From contig BFEA01000264.1 of NCBI GenBank assembly GCA_003427395.1, positions 1,722,693 through 1,758,054 of the forward strand: a stretch of 35,362 bases of DNA. Direction: 5' to 3'. A program made the position numbers and the translations under genes. The notes beneath the pieces were generated by a model. It was not told where the DNA came from. It saw only the letters and a program-made list of their open reading frames with translations, and searched no databases. Numbering within the stretch: the first letter of the stretch is position 1; the number at the start of each line of letters is the position of its first letter. This stretch comes from Chara braunii (Eukaryota > Streptophyta > Charophyceae > Charales > Characeae). This document shows, piece after piece, positions 18,317-29,656 of the stretch.

Positions 18317-19487
18317 TGAATTTGATTGACTTGCAAACTTTTTTTGAAGGTATTTCATTTGTTGATGATTATATTTTGTAAATCATGACATTATTCAACT
18401 GTTGTTTTGACAAACGACATTGCTTTCTTTTATCGTTGTAAAATTGAGTGGTCTTCGACAAGCTCATTGCATGTCCGACATCGTGTATAAACTTTGTAAT
18501 CTCTGTCACGTCCCAGTCGTCTCTCATGCAGCGGAACATGTCACACATTGCGTTCCATGTTTCAAATTTTGTTCAACTCGGAGTGTACATATGATTGACA
18601 AATTGGTCGGTGGATGCATGACAAATCCCATCTACTGTGTGATAAATCTCAGCAAGTGGATGCATGACAAATTGGTTAGTGGATGCATTAACAAATGTAA
18701 GGACAAGTGTCATCATGTCTCTTGCGTGTGCATTGAATCACATGCCTTGTGACCACGTGCATTACATGTAACCAACAACTTTGCGTTCATGCCCATACCT
18801 TCTGTCCATGGCCATTTAAAGTGCGGATTCCGATCGTGAGAAAGCAAAATTTGAAGTTCTAGACTTGTACATAGAATGTCAAAATTAAGTGGTTGTTACA
18901 ATACACCTTGCTCATCACAACTGTAAACAAGTATGGATCTCAGTGCCCTTACGTCAGACGAGTCCGGATCTCATCAAACATCCAAACAACTGTCTCAGGC
19001 GAGACGATAAACCTGCCTGTATAACTTTGGGATAACCGAAAGAATTATAGTGTCCAATTCAATCTGAGTACATTGCTCATTTTGTTTATAAAGTTCAACA
19101 AGTATGGATCTCAACACACTTCCGCATTTAGGGCGAGTGGATGGGCATGACTACGTGGAAACGCTACAGCCAAAAATGAATTCCTTAGAAAGAGGACACA
19201 ATATAATGTCCTGTTTTAACGAATAACATGTTCACCGGTTTTATTTATTTATTTATATATTTTGATTTTGATTTTCGTTTTTTATTTTTTCCCTTGCAGT
19301 AGATGTCACAAAATTTTATTAAAAATCATAGGCGTGTAGAGATTTTTTTTCTCTATATGCGCATATATATCGTCAAATAGAACTGCCCGGTAAACCGTAG
19401 GTAGAGAGGGAGAAGAGGACAACAAACGAGGGGCTGTGACAAACTGTTTCGTCGGAGTTTCACCGACTATATATATATATATATATA
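18317..19487. other. AT-rich noncoding region with short direct repeats
   Basis: No gene is recognised. GTGGATGCATGACAAAT occurs at 18610, 18656 and, slightly changed, at 18679. A longer pair (TTGCTCAT..AACAAGTATGGATCTCA) lies at 18909-18942 and 19074-19113, about 171 bp apart. Such clustered direct repeats are typical of subterminal regions of DNA transposons and may mark the right side of the degenerate element, but no terminal inverted repeat was found. 19240-19300 is T-rich. Confidence 0.4.
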
Positions 19488-20203
19488 CAGGGTTACCAGC
19501 CCGTACGTACGGAGGCCCCCGGGAGGACCTCCGTACATTCGGGCGTTCGGGGTCCCGTACGGGGTCCAAACCCGACGGCGTTCGGAGCCCGCCAAAAATT
19601 ATTTCAGGGCTTAAGAACATTTTATTTTTTTCTGAATTTGTTTTTATGAGTTCTCTATGACGTGAGGTAAATGCCTATAAATTTTCAAGTCATTTGAATG
19701 AGCCAAATAAAAACTAAGAATCGCCAAAGATCGCAGTGTCAAAACGTGCTCGCCCACGTTTGTTTTCACTTTAGTTCGGGGTCTCAAAACTTTTATTATT
19801 TTTTGAAACTTTTTTAGTGGGTTTTGTATTATGTGAAGTACACATCTGTAAATTTTCAGGGCATTTAAAAAAATAAAAAATCACCAAAGCTGGCGGTGTC
19901 GAAAACATGCTCGCTCACTCACTAAATTTAATTCTCTTTTTATTTTTATTTATTTTTATTATTAGTATTTTTTCTGTGTTTTTTATTTTTATTCCAAATT
20001 TGGTAAGAAATTCGGACGTAATGCTCAGGCAAATCTTGTCTAATTTATTTTTCTCCATAACATATCGTTTTTTCAGATTGTTTTGATGAACTTTTTTTTT
20101 TTTTTTTCGTCCCCGTTCGGCCCGAACGGCCGAACGCATCCCCAAGGGATCCCATACGTTCGGGCGTTCGGCCCGTCCCGAACGCCGCTTACCCTTATAT
20201 ATA
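19480..20203. mobile_element. hAT-like nonautonomous element inserted in a TA repeat
   Basis: The left end at 19488 is CAGGGTTACCAGCCCG. The right end near 20195 reads CGCTTACCCT, its partial inverse (AGGGTAAGCG). TATATATA flanks both sides (19480-19487 and 20196-20203), which fits an 8-bp target duplication but is not decisive inside a TA microsatellite. Both ends are full of CGTTCGGG-type motifs in both orientations (19500-19590 and 20110-20190). The AT-rich interior has a diverged direct duplication (19606-19760 against 19772-19920, sharing CTATAAATTTTCA/CTGTAAATTTTCA and CACCAAAG/CGCCAAAG blocks). No coding capacity is present. Confidence 0.7.
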
Positions 20204-20383
20204 TATATATAAGCTCGCGGTCGCGACCGCGGGTGATACATAGCCTTGTATAGATCCAAGACATTTTTCTGGTCTCCCTGGAAGGTAAATGGGGGGGTTG
20301 ACGTTTTCAACAAAGACTCAGAGCCCGTAGAGGAGAAGAGCACCAAGAGACCAAAATTAGAGCCAGCTCCAGCAGGAGGTCAG
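20204..20383. other. Short unassigned segment between the hAT-like element and the LINE-like ORF
   Basis: The segment contains a perfect palindrome TCGCGGTCGCGACCGCG (20214-20230) and then sequence probably belonging to the LINE-like element on the minus strand. No separate gene is seen. Confidence 0.35.
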
Positions 20384-21740
20384 CTAAAGATTTGTCCCCT
20401 GTGTCTTCTCCAGTCTCGGAGCCTGATGCAGATTTTTCCCTTCCAGCCTTCCCCCACGCTCCTGATTCAGACCCTCGCTCTGTGCCCCCTCTGGATCCTT
20501 CATCACAACCTCCTTCGAGTCCAATTCCCCTTTCTTCCCCATTTTCCCTTTCTCTTGGATTTCATCCTTTTTCCTCTCATCACTTACTGTCTTCTCCAAC
20601 CTATCTTTATCTGGGCCCATCTTGCCCTTTTCAGGCCCAGTACCCTTTGGCTTAAGGGCTCCCTGATCCGAAGCAGGGACCGCAGAAGGAGCTGCTGGTG
20701 GAGATTTCGGTTTAAACTTAAGGCTCGACCCAGGTCGCGGTTTAGTAGTGGACCTGGTTTGAGGGGGGGGGTTGCCAGGCTTCTTCCCCTTTGAAACCAG
20801 CGCCTCCTTATAGCATTTCTGCATTCCCTTCTTCACCACCTTCTCCTCAGAGGGCGGCTTGGTTTTCTCCTTCCGTGGAGAATCAGGTTTCCCCTCCCTT
20901 TTTTGCCCTTGCTGCTTGCCCTGGTTGAACGGGAAGTCTGCATCCGTTTTGTTATGATAACGGGCTCGGCATTTTCTGCACTGAGGTGTTGATGCACATA
21001 CTACTTCAATGTCCACATAGCCTCCATCCTCCAAGTCCACCACTAACCACCTCTTGAAGCGAGTTTTGGCTATCGGTTCCAGGTCAAACCTAATATTGCG
21101 TAGGTCTGGGAGCAACGGGTGAGCACATGCTGGATAGACTTTCAAGATTGAGCCGAAGGCCACTTTATCTGCTGCAGCAACATGAAGTGCTGCACCTACG
21201 GGAATATGCTGACACCTTACCAAAAATAATTTGTAGGACATCGCCTCTCTCCATTCATAGAGCTCCAATTCGTACATCCATGGACAAAAATTGACGACAT
21301 ATAATTTCCCATCCAAAACCCCTCTAGAGTGTTTTTTAATCAACATCCAAGCGGCTCTTTCCTTAGAGGACGCCATGTACGTCACCGGTTCCTACCTTCG
21401 TTGTGTAACAGCCCCCTTTTTGGAGGGGCATTGATTTCACTCCCGCCTGCCTAACCATCTTTATAAATCCTTACTAACGTACTTTTAACCTCGCCCGGTA
21501 AGGAGGAGGCGTCATTCCCAAAGAAGACCATTCTTCCTGAATTTGGTATATCCCTTTATTGACTTTGACTCTAACGAAATCCTCCCCTCTTTCGACTGAG
21601 CCTGTTGCGAGGTTTGCCAGAATAATTCCTTCGAAATAACATCTTGCAATAATATCACGAATCCCTTCTTTTTCCGAGTCGGTGTTCTGAATTCCAGCAG
21701 AAGTTGAGCCCTCGTTTTGCTTGGGCGATGGCGTTGCCAT
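20384..21740 (-). pseudogene. LINE ORF1-like (DUF4283/zinc-knuckle type) protein, frameshifted
   Basis: The probable start is the ATG at 21740 (MATPSPKQNEGSTSAG). This part reads to a stop at 21474 and includes DFVRVKVNKGIYQIQEEWSS. The frame changes, and the main part (from about 21385) has SSKERAAWMLIKKHSRGVL, LDGKLYVVNFCPWMYELELYEW and VRCQHIPVGA, then a strand-rich region. This order is the DUF4283-type RNA-binding region of plant L1-like ORF1 proteins. CRKCRARYHNKTDADF resembles a zinc knuckle (CX2CX4HX4C) with the last Cys replaced by Phe. A long Lys/Pro/Glu-rich tail follows. ORF1 proteins bind the element RNA. No reverse transcriptase is found downstream on the minus strand; the hAT-like element lies there instead. 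A remote gag is an alternative. Confidence 0.5.
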
Positions 21741-22400
21741 CTTGAGCTCCTGATTCCTGAACAATAGACGGCAGGGCGGAGCCTCCTGACTCTCTACTAC
21801 AAACTTCACAGTTAAAAAAAAGGAAAACAAACATATAACAAACACACCAAAAGTAAATAGCCTCTATAAATAGGAAGGTCAGGGGACGCAGGGAGATGTG
21901 TGAATTTTACCGTACGAAGCATAGTAAGGCGCTGAGTGCCGGGGGACAGTACTTCCATGCCCTGGACTTCTTGTTGAGCACTGATATCCTCAGCTCGATC
22001 CTGAGGAGCGTAGACAGGTTCTCCCAAAGGTGCATTCGAACGAGCAATCACCACAGTCGTCGCCCGTCATCTCTGTCATTTGGCTAACAAATATCGCCCT
22101 TCACCTCCACTCCCCGCCCTCTGGCCCAAACAGCTTCACCCACTCCACTCTGACCACTCCTCCCTGTAGCCCCAAGGCTACGTCTCCCCTCGACGACACT
22201 TGCAAAATCTGGAAATTGTCGAAGACGACGACGAAGAGTTACCGCTCTTCGACATGAGCTCGGTAGGGCTAACCCTATTCTTCATTAGCGCTAATGCTGC
22301 GCCGTCAATCTTTCTCTATTAGCTGTTATTCGTTTTGTTTAGACCTTTTATAATTTTACGACCAAGGGAATCTGCTCCTCACGAATAGATTGGAGCTTTT
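21741..22400. other. Region upstream of the LINE-like ORF, unassigned
   Basis: 21855-21863 contains TATAAATA on the plus strand, which could be a chance TATA box. A minus-strand frame (21812-22054) includes APQDRAEDISAQQEVQGM and is otherwise unrecognised; it may be leader or extra coding sequence of the minus-strand element. No clear gene is present. Confidence 0.3.
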
Positions 22401-23340
22401 GTTCCAATAAAAAAATAAAAAATAAATAAAAAACTTTTTTCTTTTTTTTTCTTTTTTTTAACAACACGTGGGCCCAGTGCCCAAGGCTTATATTCTCATC
22501 AAACAGTTGAGGCCGGGGTCCTCACAGTCTACCCGGATGGCTGGGAGCATTACCCAGTTTCGCTTACGGGGTGGGACCACACCCCCAAAAAAGGATACTC
22601 AATATAACTAGACAAGCTGCAGAAAAGAACATTGTAGTTCCAGGAGTATACCTTTCTTTCTTTTTTTTTTTCTTTTTTTTCTTTTTTTTCTTTTTTTTCA
22701 CAGAAATGTAGGTTTCATTAATACAAGCAAAAGGAGGTCGGGAATCCCTCCACATTTCAACCCGAAACAGAGCAGGGTTGTCGGAAACGAGGTCCAGCGT
22801 CCTATTGAGCTCGAACAGGGAGGTTAACTCGAGGGCCAAGCCAGACCTATCTGCTGGGTATTTGCAGCCAGAGGCTGCGCTTATTATGACTGTTCTTTTG
22901 TTGTTTTCTGTAGTTGCTTTTTTGGGAAATGTCGTGGGCGTTGAATGGTCTTTGTCGGGGTCTTTTCGGGGTTTAGGGAAAAAGTGGGAAGGGTGCGGTC
23001 GCGGCTAGGAGACAGACCGGTAGTGCGAGTGGTAGTGGCAGGCTTTGGGAGTGCACGTCCAGAGGTCGTTTCATTGCAGTCGTTCGGGCTTGTGATAGGC
23101 GGCGGCCAGTTTCCTTTTCGGGTGGAGGGTTTTCGTTTTTTTCTTGGGGGATGTCGGGTTTTTGGGAGATGAAATGAGGTCGTTTCATTGCAGTCCGAGA
23201 AACGATCCGAGAAAGGACTTTTTCATATTTCGAGAGTGGTGTGGCGAGGCCCCTGACCCCGGGATTTATTTATTCTGTCGCCGGTGATCCGCTGGTACGA
23301 TTACCGCGCGAGGGCATCTGCGTCGCTAGCGCTTTTTTTT
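22401..23340. other. Poly-T rich DNA with a possible retroelement 3' tail
   Basis: 22655-22700 is T-rich (TTTTTTTTC repeated). Read on the minus strand this is an A-rich tail directly after TGCTTGTATTAATGAAACC, which looks like the 3' end of a polyadenylated retroelement inserted in minus orientation. A minus frame before it (LFELNRTLDLVSDNPALF, 22720-22839) could be a coding remnant but is not recognised. 22850-23340 has no recognised gene. A partial copy of the dispersed repeat (TTTCGAGAGTGGTGTGGCGAGGCCCC) lies at 23228-23253. Confidence 0.4.
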
Positions 23341-23645
23341 TTTTCCGGGTACTAGTGGTTTAATTTGCGCCTGTCTGCACTTCTCCACAAACACGCCCGG
23401 ATTCGCGCGTTGAATCCAATTGAGTTCCGTGCGACGTTTTTTTTTTTTTTTTTTTGTTTCTCTGATTTTTTATTTCGTCCTACGACACGGTCGAGGCAGC
23501 CCTTCGACACGCTCGAACCGATTTGCCTGCATCAAGTGCGTGGGCTGGCTGAGCGAGTGGGGACGGGCGTACGAGAACGCGCCCAGCATCCTGCCTGCTT
23601 ATCCAACAACAGCAAAGACGTTAAGGCCCGTCTTCGCTGGACCTC

Positions 23646-23647
<2 letters not shown>

Positions 23648-23713
<66 letters not shown>

Positions 23714-23715
23714 GT
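23648..23715 (+). repeat. (CT)n microsatellite
   Basis: Nearly uninterrupted CT repeat of about 60 bp. The long Ser/Leu and Arg/Glu frames across it are composition artefacts. Confidence 0.95.
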
Positions 23716-23833
23716 GTGCGTAGGGCTCGCCCACTGCCTCTTGCTGTCTCCCTTTCCCTGCTAATCCATGCCAGTCCAAGCCTCTGCCCTCGCCCCCACT
23801 GTCGCGGTTTTTCCTGGCCACATTCAAACCGTC

Positions 23834-23916
23834 TCTCTCTCTCTCTCTCTTTCTCTCTCTCACACACACACACACACAGACACACACACAGACACACACA
23901 CGCACACACACACACA

Positions 23917-23959
<43 letters not shown>

Positions 23960-23960
23960 G
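23834..23960 (+). repeat. (CT)n(CA)n compound microsatellite
   Basis: About 30 bp of CT is followed by about 100 bp of CA with a few GA, GC and TA interruptions. 24040-24073 is a further CTTCTC-type repeat. Confidence 0.95.
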
Positions 23961-24001
23961 CACAATCCCTTGGGCTCACGCACGACACGCGTTCCTTCTA
24001 A

Positions 24002-24690
24002 TTCGTCCTCCCTCCCTCCTTCACTTTCTTCCTAATTTTTGTTTTCTTCTCCTTCTCCTTCTCCTTCTCCCTTTTCCTATATTGATGCTTATATTGATGC
24101 CTATATTCTACGGTGATTTCTATTCTTACGTCGATGTACTGTTGATGACGACGATGTTGCTGGTAATGGTGGCGATGAGGAGGAGGAGGAGGAACAAAAT
24201 TATTACTTGTTCATTTACCCACTGATGGATCTTCATGAAAAAATTCCTTCCTTTCTCAACTGTCACCTGCTAATATTTAGCAACTTGACTTTTCCCTTTC
24301 AACATCTGAATATGTTGCCCGACCCTTCTCTACCAACGTTTTACGTTAGTCTGTTGCTGCTTTAAGGAGATAATCACCCACTGATTTAAGAACACCCCAT
24401 CGCATCACGGCTTAGGGTGTGTTTGCACCACTTGCAATCCACCAAGATTTTGAATGTATCTGTACAGCTGCTATGTCCAGATGCATTCAGAATGTTTGCG
24501 GATGGGGAGTGGTGCAACTAGGCCCTTGCAGACTTCAATCACGAAGGTACTCGGAATCGTAAGGAGGTCACGCCTTCCTTTTTGGAGTATTGTCACTCCA
24601 TCAGGCAGGAACATATATGGGTTGTTGGTGTACTGGAGGTAAGGATAAGCCACATGCAGACTTCCAGATTCCCAGGGATCTAAGCTTCAC
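24002..24690. other. Noncoding or unassigned region downstream of the third receptor gene
   Basis: No membrane or kinase exon for the minus-strand receptor fragment was recognised. A minus frame (24471-24653) includes YLQYTNNPYMFLPDGVTIL, which faintly recalls a propeller blade but does not align convincingly with the paralogues. 24160-24190 is a GAGGAG-type repeat. Confidence 0.35.
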
Positions 24691-25797
24691 GTACTCCAAT
24701 GGGAGTGGCAGCGGAGGGCGAGGTGGGGGACGAGAAGGGATCGATTCCCCACACAGGAAAGTTATTCCGGTCGATGAAGTACAAACAGGTCCCGTCTGCA
24801 AAGAGGGTCTGCCTGCCAGTGACCACATTCGTGATATTCAAGGCTCCGACGTTCGAGAATTTCCTGACTGTTATCGATTCTGAGGTATTGATGGGAAGCC
24901 CCGACTCTCCGACGGCCGTGGAGAGGACCCGACAGGGCGGATACGGATCTGCGCAGTAAAGGTGCGTTCTATTGAGATCGAAAACAACGCCCCCGGAAGT
25001 TTCTGCCGGGGAGGGGACGGACACGTGGCTTCCATTGCTGGTCGAAATGGATGCGAGCATCGGCCGTGCGGTTTTCCCTCTAGAGCTATCCGCCGCGACA
25101 AGATGCTCGCCGTTTGCCGTCAACTCAATGCCATCGAACTATTCTGGTTAAGTAAAAGAAGGTTAAAGACACAGGGCGAGGCTGCTGCCGGTCCTACAAG
25201 TTCGGACATCGGCCACCAGTAGGTAATCACTTCATCCTCGACGAGGGCTTTCATCCCTTGATTCACCTGCTCTAGATCTGCTTTCCTGAACGAGATGCGT
25301 CTGAGAATCGCTTGAAGGGGCGCGCTACCTGTACAGTATTCGTACAGAACGAAGTAAAATACTGTGGAGTTTGGAATAAATACTATGCCAGAAAGCTGCA
25401 TGAAACACGACCTCGCTGTTGAGTTCCCGCTGTAGAGCAGAAAGGCAGCAATGATAAGATCAGCATCTAGCCGCGTAAAGCTACGGTTGGCCTGAAGCAG
25501 GCGTGAATACTGCTCAGTATCCGCCATAGCAGTCATAATCGGAGCCGACGGGTACTCGACATCGACCGCCGGCCCGTCCTCGGCAGCGCAGGCCACGGAA
25601 ATCATCGCCAGAAGGAAAAGCGAAAACGCAACTACGCGAACTGGGAGATGATGAAGGACAGAAAGAGAGAGACAAGGGTAATAAAGCCGGGAAAACGGAC
25701 AGAAGCAGAGTGCATTACACACCCTCCGCCATGCATAGCTCTTCGAATCCGAACACTCAAGGAATGTCGCCATCACCGGAAAAGTGAGAAAAGGCAT
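24691..25797 (-). pseudogene. Receptor-like protein, N-terminal ectodomain fragment (frameshifted)
   Basis: Starts at the ATG at 25797 (or the in-frame ATG at 25773). A hydrophobic signal peptide (VVAFSLFLLAMISVACA) is followed by an ectodomain paralogous to 5180-7042. The shared elements are IPNSTVFYFVLYEYC, RISFRKADL, a LVEDEVITYWW-like strand, and blade motifs LTANGEHLVAAD and DLNRTHLYCADPYPPC. The frame changes once, near 25125. Coding-like sequence stops at TAG 24680-24682. A candidate splice donor (AC/GTGAAG, GT at 24690) lies just before it, at the equivalent point where the exon at 2372 begins, so an intron is plausible there. The membrane helix and kinase are absent. Either a truncated paralogue or the first exon of a gene with a decayed remainder. 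Confidence 0.65.
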
Positions 25798-26421
25798 CCG
25801 CCTCTCTTGAAGGGAGAGAGGTCACACACGCCAGATGACGATACCTACGTAACTATCGAATGTAGAAGGTGACCAAAAGGCAGAGCAGTGAGAGATTGAC
25901 AGAGGGAGAGCGATTAGCCACAGACAGGAATGTGATTGCGCACCTCCTACCGGAGGTCATCTTGCAGCCCCTCCGTTCAAACTGAAAATGAGCGCCATCA
26001 CCGTCAAGGAAAGAGTTTGCCCAAGAAAGCGGAAGAGAATCTAAAAACCTTCGAATTTTCGAAACATGTCTCGCGTAGCCATGTGGCAACTGTCCAATAT
26101 TCGTGTCTGTCGATGTTGGCCCCATATTTACAACAACAACAACACACACACACAAAAAAAAAAGGGAAAAAAAAAAAGCAAGGGGCCCAAACCTCTCTGC
26201 TAAGGCTCCCGTTTGGCGGTACAGTAGATGGGCCTGCCGCTGCACTCTCCAATAGTGCAAAAGGAGAAGGAATTCTCCCGTACAACATCCACAGATACAG
26301 ACGTCATAATTTCGTCTCGTTCACAGTTAGAGAGTGGTAGGGCGAGAGCACGATCTGCGTGCCTGCCCGCCTTTCGTGTCCTGTGCTCATCCTGCCATGA
26401 TCCTGGTGAAAAGCTGCAAAT

Positions 26422-26425
<4 letters not shown>
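25798..26425. other. Upstream flank of the third receptor gene, nothing recognised
   Basis: Contains AACAACAAC and CACACAC stretches at 26128-26155 and an A-rich run to 26178. Frames on both strands are not recognisable. This would be the promoter side of the minus-strand gene, but no TATA box or motif stands out. Confidence 0.3.

Positions 26426-26516
<91 letters not shown>
26426..26516 (+). repeat. (TC)n(TG)n compound microsatellite
   Basis: About 36 bp of TC is directly followed by about 56 bp of TG, both essentially perfect. Confidence 0.95.
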
Positions 26517-26517
<1 letters not shown>

Positions 26518-27000
26518 ACGCCCAGATCTCGCGAGGTTCCGTTGGCCAGAAGTCTTCACTTCTGACAGTAGATGACGACGCTCAACGGCTGAAACCAAGG
26601 AACCCAGCGGAACCCAGCTTTCCAGGAACATGCCTGCGGTGCGCTTTCTGAGCCGATATCAATGTATTGTTCCAGTGGATTCTATCTATCATTAGTACTT
26701 TTTCGAGTGAGCTCCGGACGTGATTACTGTCAGATGCATGCGGGTGTGGTCACAATGCCTGTCGGATGCACTTAGGAATGCGCAGGTGTGAGTATGCCCT
26801 AACTCAGCTCCAAACCGCATCATACTTAGTACTACGTATGAGTTTAAGGACGTACGGCAAGTAGACTTCATATCGTGCGCTCAGAGGACAGGGGAGCACT
26901 GGCGCAAGTCCCAACTCACCTCAACAACCCAGCCTGTGCATAGCGTGACTGCACACTGATGGATGTTCCAGATCGTGGGACAAGCAGACACTGACAGAGA
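26517..27000. other. Unassigned noncoding DNA
   Basis: Nothing recognised on either strand. Base composition is balanced and no long coding-like frame is present. Confidence 0.4.
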
Positions 27001-27005
27001 GCGAT

Positions 27006-27029
27006 CTCTCTCTCCCTCTCTCTCTCTCT

Positions 27030-27088
<59 letters not shown>

Positions 27089-27090
27089 CN

Positions 27091-27159
<69 letters not shown>

Positions 27160-27197
27160 CCTCCCTCCCTCCCTCCCTCCCTCCCTCCCTCCCTCCT
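27006..27197 (+). repeat. (CT)n followed by (CCCT)n microsatellite
   Basis: About 150 bp of CT repeat is broken by CACN at 27087-27090, then about 35 bp of CCCT repeat. The N lies in the repeat, and total length is probably unreliable. Confidence 0.95.
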
Positions 27198-27323
27198 TCC
27201 CTCCCACCCTCCCGCCTCCCCCTCTCCATGCCTCCCTGGTCCACGATTTGGGGCATCCATCGGTCGACAGTCTCTCCAGTGTCTCCATACATTGATAAAA
27301 GGTTTATAAAGGACACTGCAGGC

Positions 27324-27440
27324 ATGGGGGCTCGGTGCATTACTCTCGACATGCACAAAAGACAAAAATCTTGGCGGTGTATCTTTCCCACTCTCGTTTT
27401 GCACATTTCGAGAGAAGTGCAGCGAGGCCCATGTTCCCAG
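27324..27440 (+). repeat. Dispersed repeat family, later copy
   Basis: GGGGCTCGGTGCATTACTCTC, GCACAAAAGACAAAAATC, GGCGGTGTATCTTTCCCA, CTCGTTTTGCACATTTCGAG and AGTGCAGCGAGGCCCATG keep the same order as in the copies near 253 and 1261 and in the hairpin arms. Confidence 0.6.
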
Positions 27441-28100
27441 CAACCTCGATTCATCTTTTTCGGCCGTTGATGGTCGTCATCTCGACGATGTCGTGTCAGA
27501 AATGAAGATTTGTGGACAATTGGACATCGTCACCTCGGGGTAAATCCCCCTCGTTTTTTTCTTGTTTTTTCTTTAGGTGGTGCAGTAAACCGCGTTCAGC
27601 AGCGGCCTGGGCGCTGTAACCCAAGCCCAGGTCCAGCGAGCAGTGCGACTACGTGCTGCTCGACCTCAGGCCGCTGCGGGTGCTGTGTGACCACGCACAG
27701 CAAGAAATTCAAAGGTCGAAGTCAACTGTAGGTCCAGGTACCTCGCCCAGGCCCTTGGTCGTGTGCATTGACTTGTATGTGTGCAGGTACCCAGTCAGAA
27801 CGGTGGACCAAGGAGGATACAGTTTCAACTCAATCCAGGCCGTCGAGGACAATCGATCTCGGCCGTATCTGACTTGAGGACTGGGGTCCAGACCCCGCCG
27901 TCAACACTACATATTGAGCTGACTTCCTGGCTTCGACATCTAGACTCTCGTCTGGAGTCTATACTGACTCGACGCTCTCGCGTCAATGCCGGCTTTATGC
28001 TGTCTTGCTGGCGAGACGCTGCTGGGAGGACTTGACGACCGGCGCTCGTTGCTGGTTCGTGGTTTGAGCGTGCTGTGCTACCAGCATGCTGGCTGGCGCA
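27441..28100. other. Unassigned region, possibly U3 or flank of the LTR retrotransposon
   Basis: No coding domain is recognised. The 5' boundary of the LTR could not be set because the matching 3' LTR is not in the window. Confidence 0.3.
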
Positions 28101-28624
28101 CTACTGTCTGAGGGGTTGTCGACGTGGCAGATGCCACGTGTCATCTTCGTGACTGCTGCCACGTAGTATTGCTGCTGAGGTGAAAGGCGCTGGGCGCCTG
28201 TATTGCTGTTCTGCTTGACAAGTACTCGGAAGGAGGATTCAGGACTGTGGTTGGGGTCGTGATATGTACCTGGTGTCTTCAGCTTCGTCGATATGTACCT
28301 GGTGTCTTCAGCTTCGTCGTCACGCCGCTGCTTGATGACTGGTCTGCTGGTGCCATATGGCACTGTTGGTCTACATTGTCTTGGACGTCTGGATCTCTGA
28401 TTGAGACACGATTATGCTGCTAGGAGAAGAAAGTGCCCGAAGAGGAAGTGGGCTGTAGGGAGGAGACTCTTCCACCCTCTCAACGTCTATTCTCCCTTCT
28501 CCCTCTCTCGTCTGTGTATGTATTCTCTCTCATTTTGGGATCATTATTATTATGATTTATCAGCAGCGTTCGTCTACTTTGTCTTTGCGAGTGACGACTG
28601 ATTATCATGACTGGGCACATTGCA
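28101..28624 (+). mobile_element. Probable 3' part of an LTR (5' LTR of a retrotransposon)
   Basis: The LTR end is placed at ...CATTGCA (28624), just before a primer-binding site. Inside, 28261-28318 carries a 29-bp tandem duplication (ATATGTACCTGGTGTCTTC twice). Three ACGT-core sites (28119-28128, CACGTG at 28135-28140, 28158-28166) could be plant bZIP/bHLH sites. 28460-28560 is pyrimidine-rich, as is common near LTR transcription starts. The left limit is arbitrary; no second LTR was found. Confidence 0.45.
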
Positions 28625-28627
28625 ATT

Positions 28628-28639
28628 TGGTATCGGAGC
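28628..28639 (+). promoter_or_regulatory. Primer-binding site, initiator tRNA-Met type
   Basis: TGGTATCGGAGC differs at one base from TGGTATCAGAGC, the usual primer-binding site of plant LTR retrotransposons, which pairs with the 3' end of tRNA-iMet. Its position just after a CA-ended segment and about 1 kb before gag fits a gypsy-type element. Confidence 0.75.
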
Positions 28640-29656
28640 TCTACTTTCGACATTGTCTACTACGGCGCTCGCGTCTCTCTGATGCGATTGATAACGAGCG
28701 CGCCATTTTCTCTCCACGTTCGCGCACGCAGGTAAGTGAGTATCGGGATGCTCTCTATCGAGCACGACGACGCGCGCGAAGGATATGGTGATGACGGGCA
28801 GTATATTGACTGCCATTGGATTCTGATGCTGACGTGGCACTTCCACGTCCACGTGAAATATTGAGTGGGAACTTCTTGTCATGTGCTAATGATATCTCGC
28901 CGACGAAACAGAGTTGCCGCATTGCTATTTCGCCAGCCAGAGACGAGTGGAGCCAATTGATTGGCTGTTTGAGTACTCGCTGGCATTGGCGAGATCAAGC
29001 GCTGACATGGCAGGCTTTGATTGGACTTGGGATGCGGCGAGCAGACTTGTGAAGCGCAGCATTGTGGGAGTTCACCTTCACTAACGGATCCGGGTAACAA
29101 GAGAAGAGCGGCCAGCATTCATTGCTGAAGCCACCCCCACGATCTTTTATTGGTTCGAAGTGCTGACTTGGCGAAAGATGAGTTGGCATACCGGGGGGTT
29201 TGGCCGAAGCAGGCACGACGTGCCTTGGGAAACGATTGATGCATTCCGACGCTGGGAGCGGCACGAGCGGCAGACTTTGGCTTGTGGTGCTTGATTGCTG
29301 TCGGGGTGATTAGAGTGCATGCTGACGTGGCATTGTGGGGAAGACTGACGTTGATTGGTTGTGTTGTTGGTACTTACCTGTTGTCTGGTTGTGCGTGCAC
29401 ACGTACCTGTGAATGCTAACGATCTTGGCCTGCTCGATTACCTGGAAGAGGAGTCATCACACGAATAGGAGAGAAAACAAAATTAGAACAGCTTATAGAA
29501 AAGACATCAATCAAGAGAATAATTAANTATTTTTATTTATTTATTTTCTTGTGAATCCTCTGCTATACTGACGATTGAGTGGCTGTCCAGCCATCAGATA
29601 ATATTGTCTGTTTCATTTTTATATGAGAAAGGATTGGCCTGCTAGGTTTCCTGTTG
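28640..29656 (+). other. Long untranslated leader of the retrotransposon
   Basis: No coding frame. GCTGAC.TGGC occurs four times (28828, 28999, 29162 and 29321), three of them near ATTGG-type sequence, so the leader contains a diverged internal repeat. 29520-29555 is T/A-rich with an N at 29526. The leader would hold the packaging signal, but this cannot be seen directly. Confidence 0.4.

Noticed and set aside
20246-20794. Plus-strand 182-residue frame
   Set aside because: Antisense shadow of the Lys/Pro-rich tail of the LINE-like minus-strand protein.
23365-24225. 286-residue frame over CT and CA microsatellites
   Set aside because: It consists mainly of Ser-Leu and Thr-His dipeptides from simple repeats.
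26881-27454. Arg/Glu-repeat proteins over the CT microsatellite
   Set aside because: Simple repeat translation only, with an N inside.
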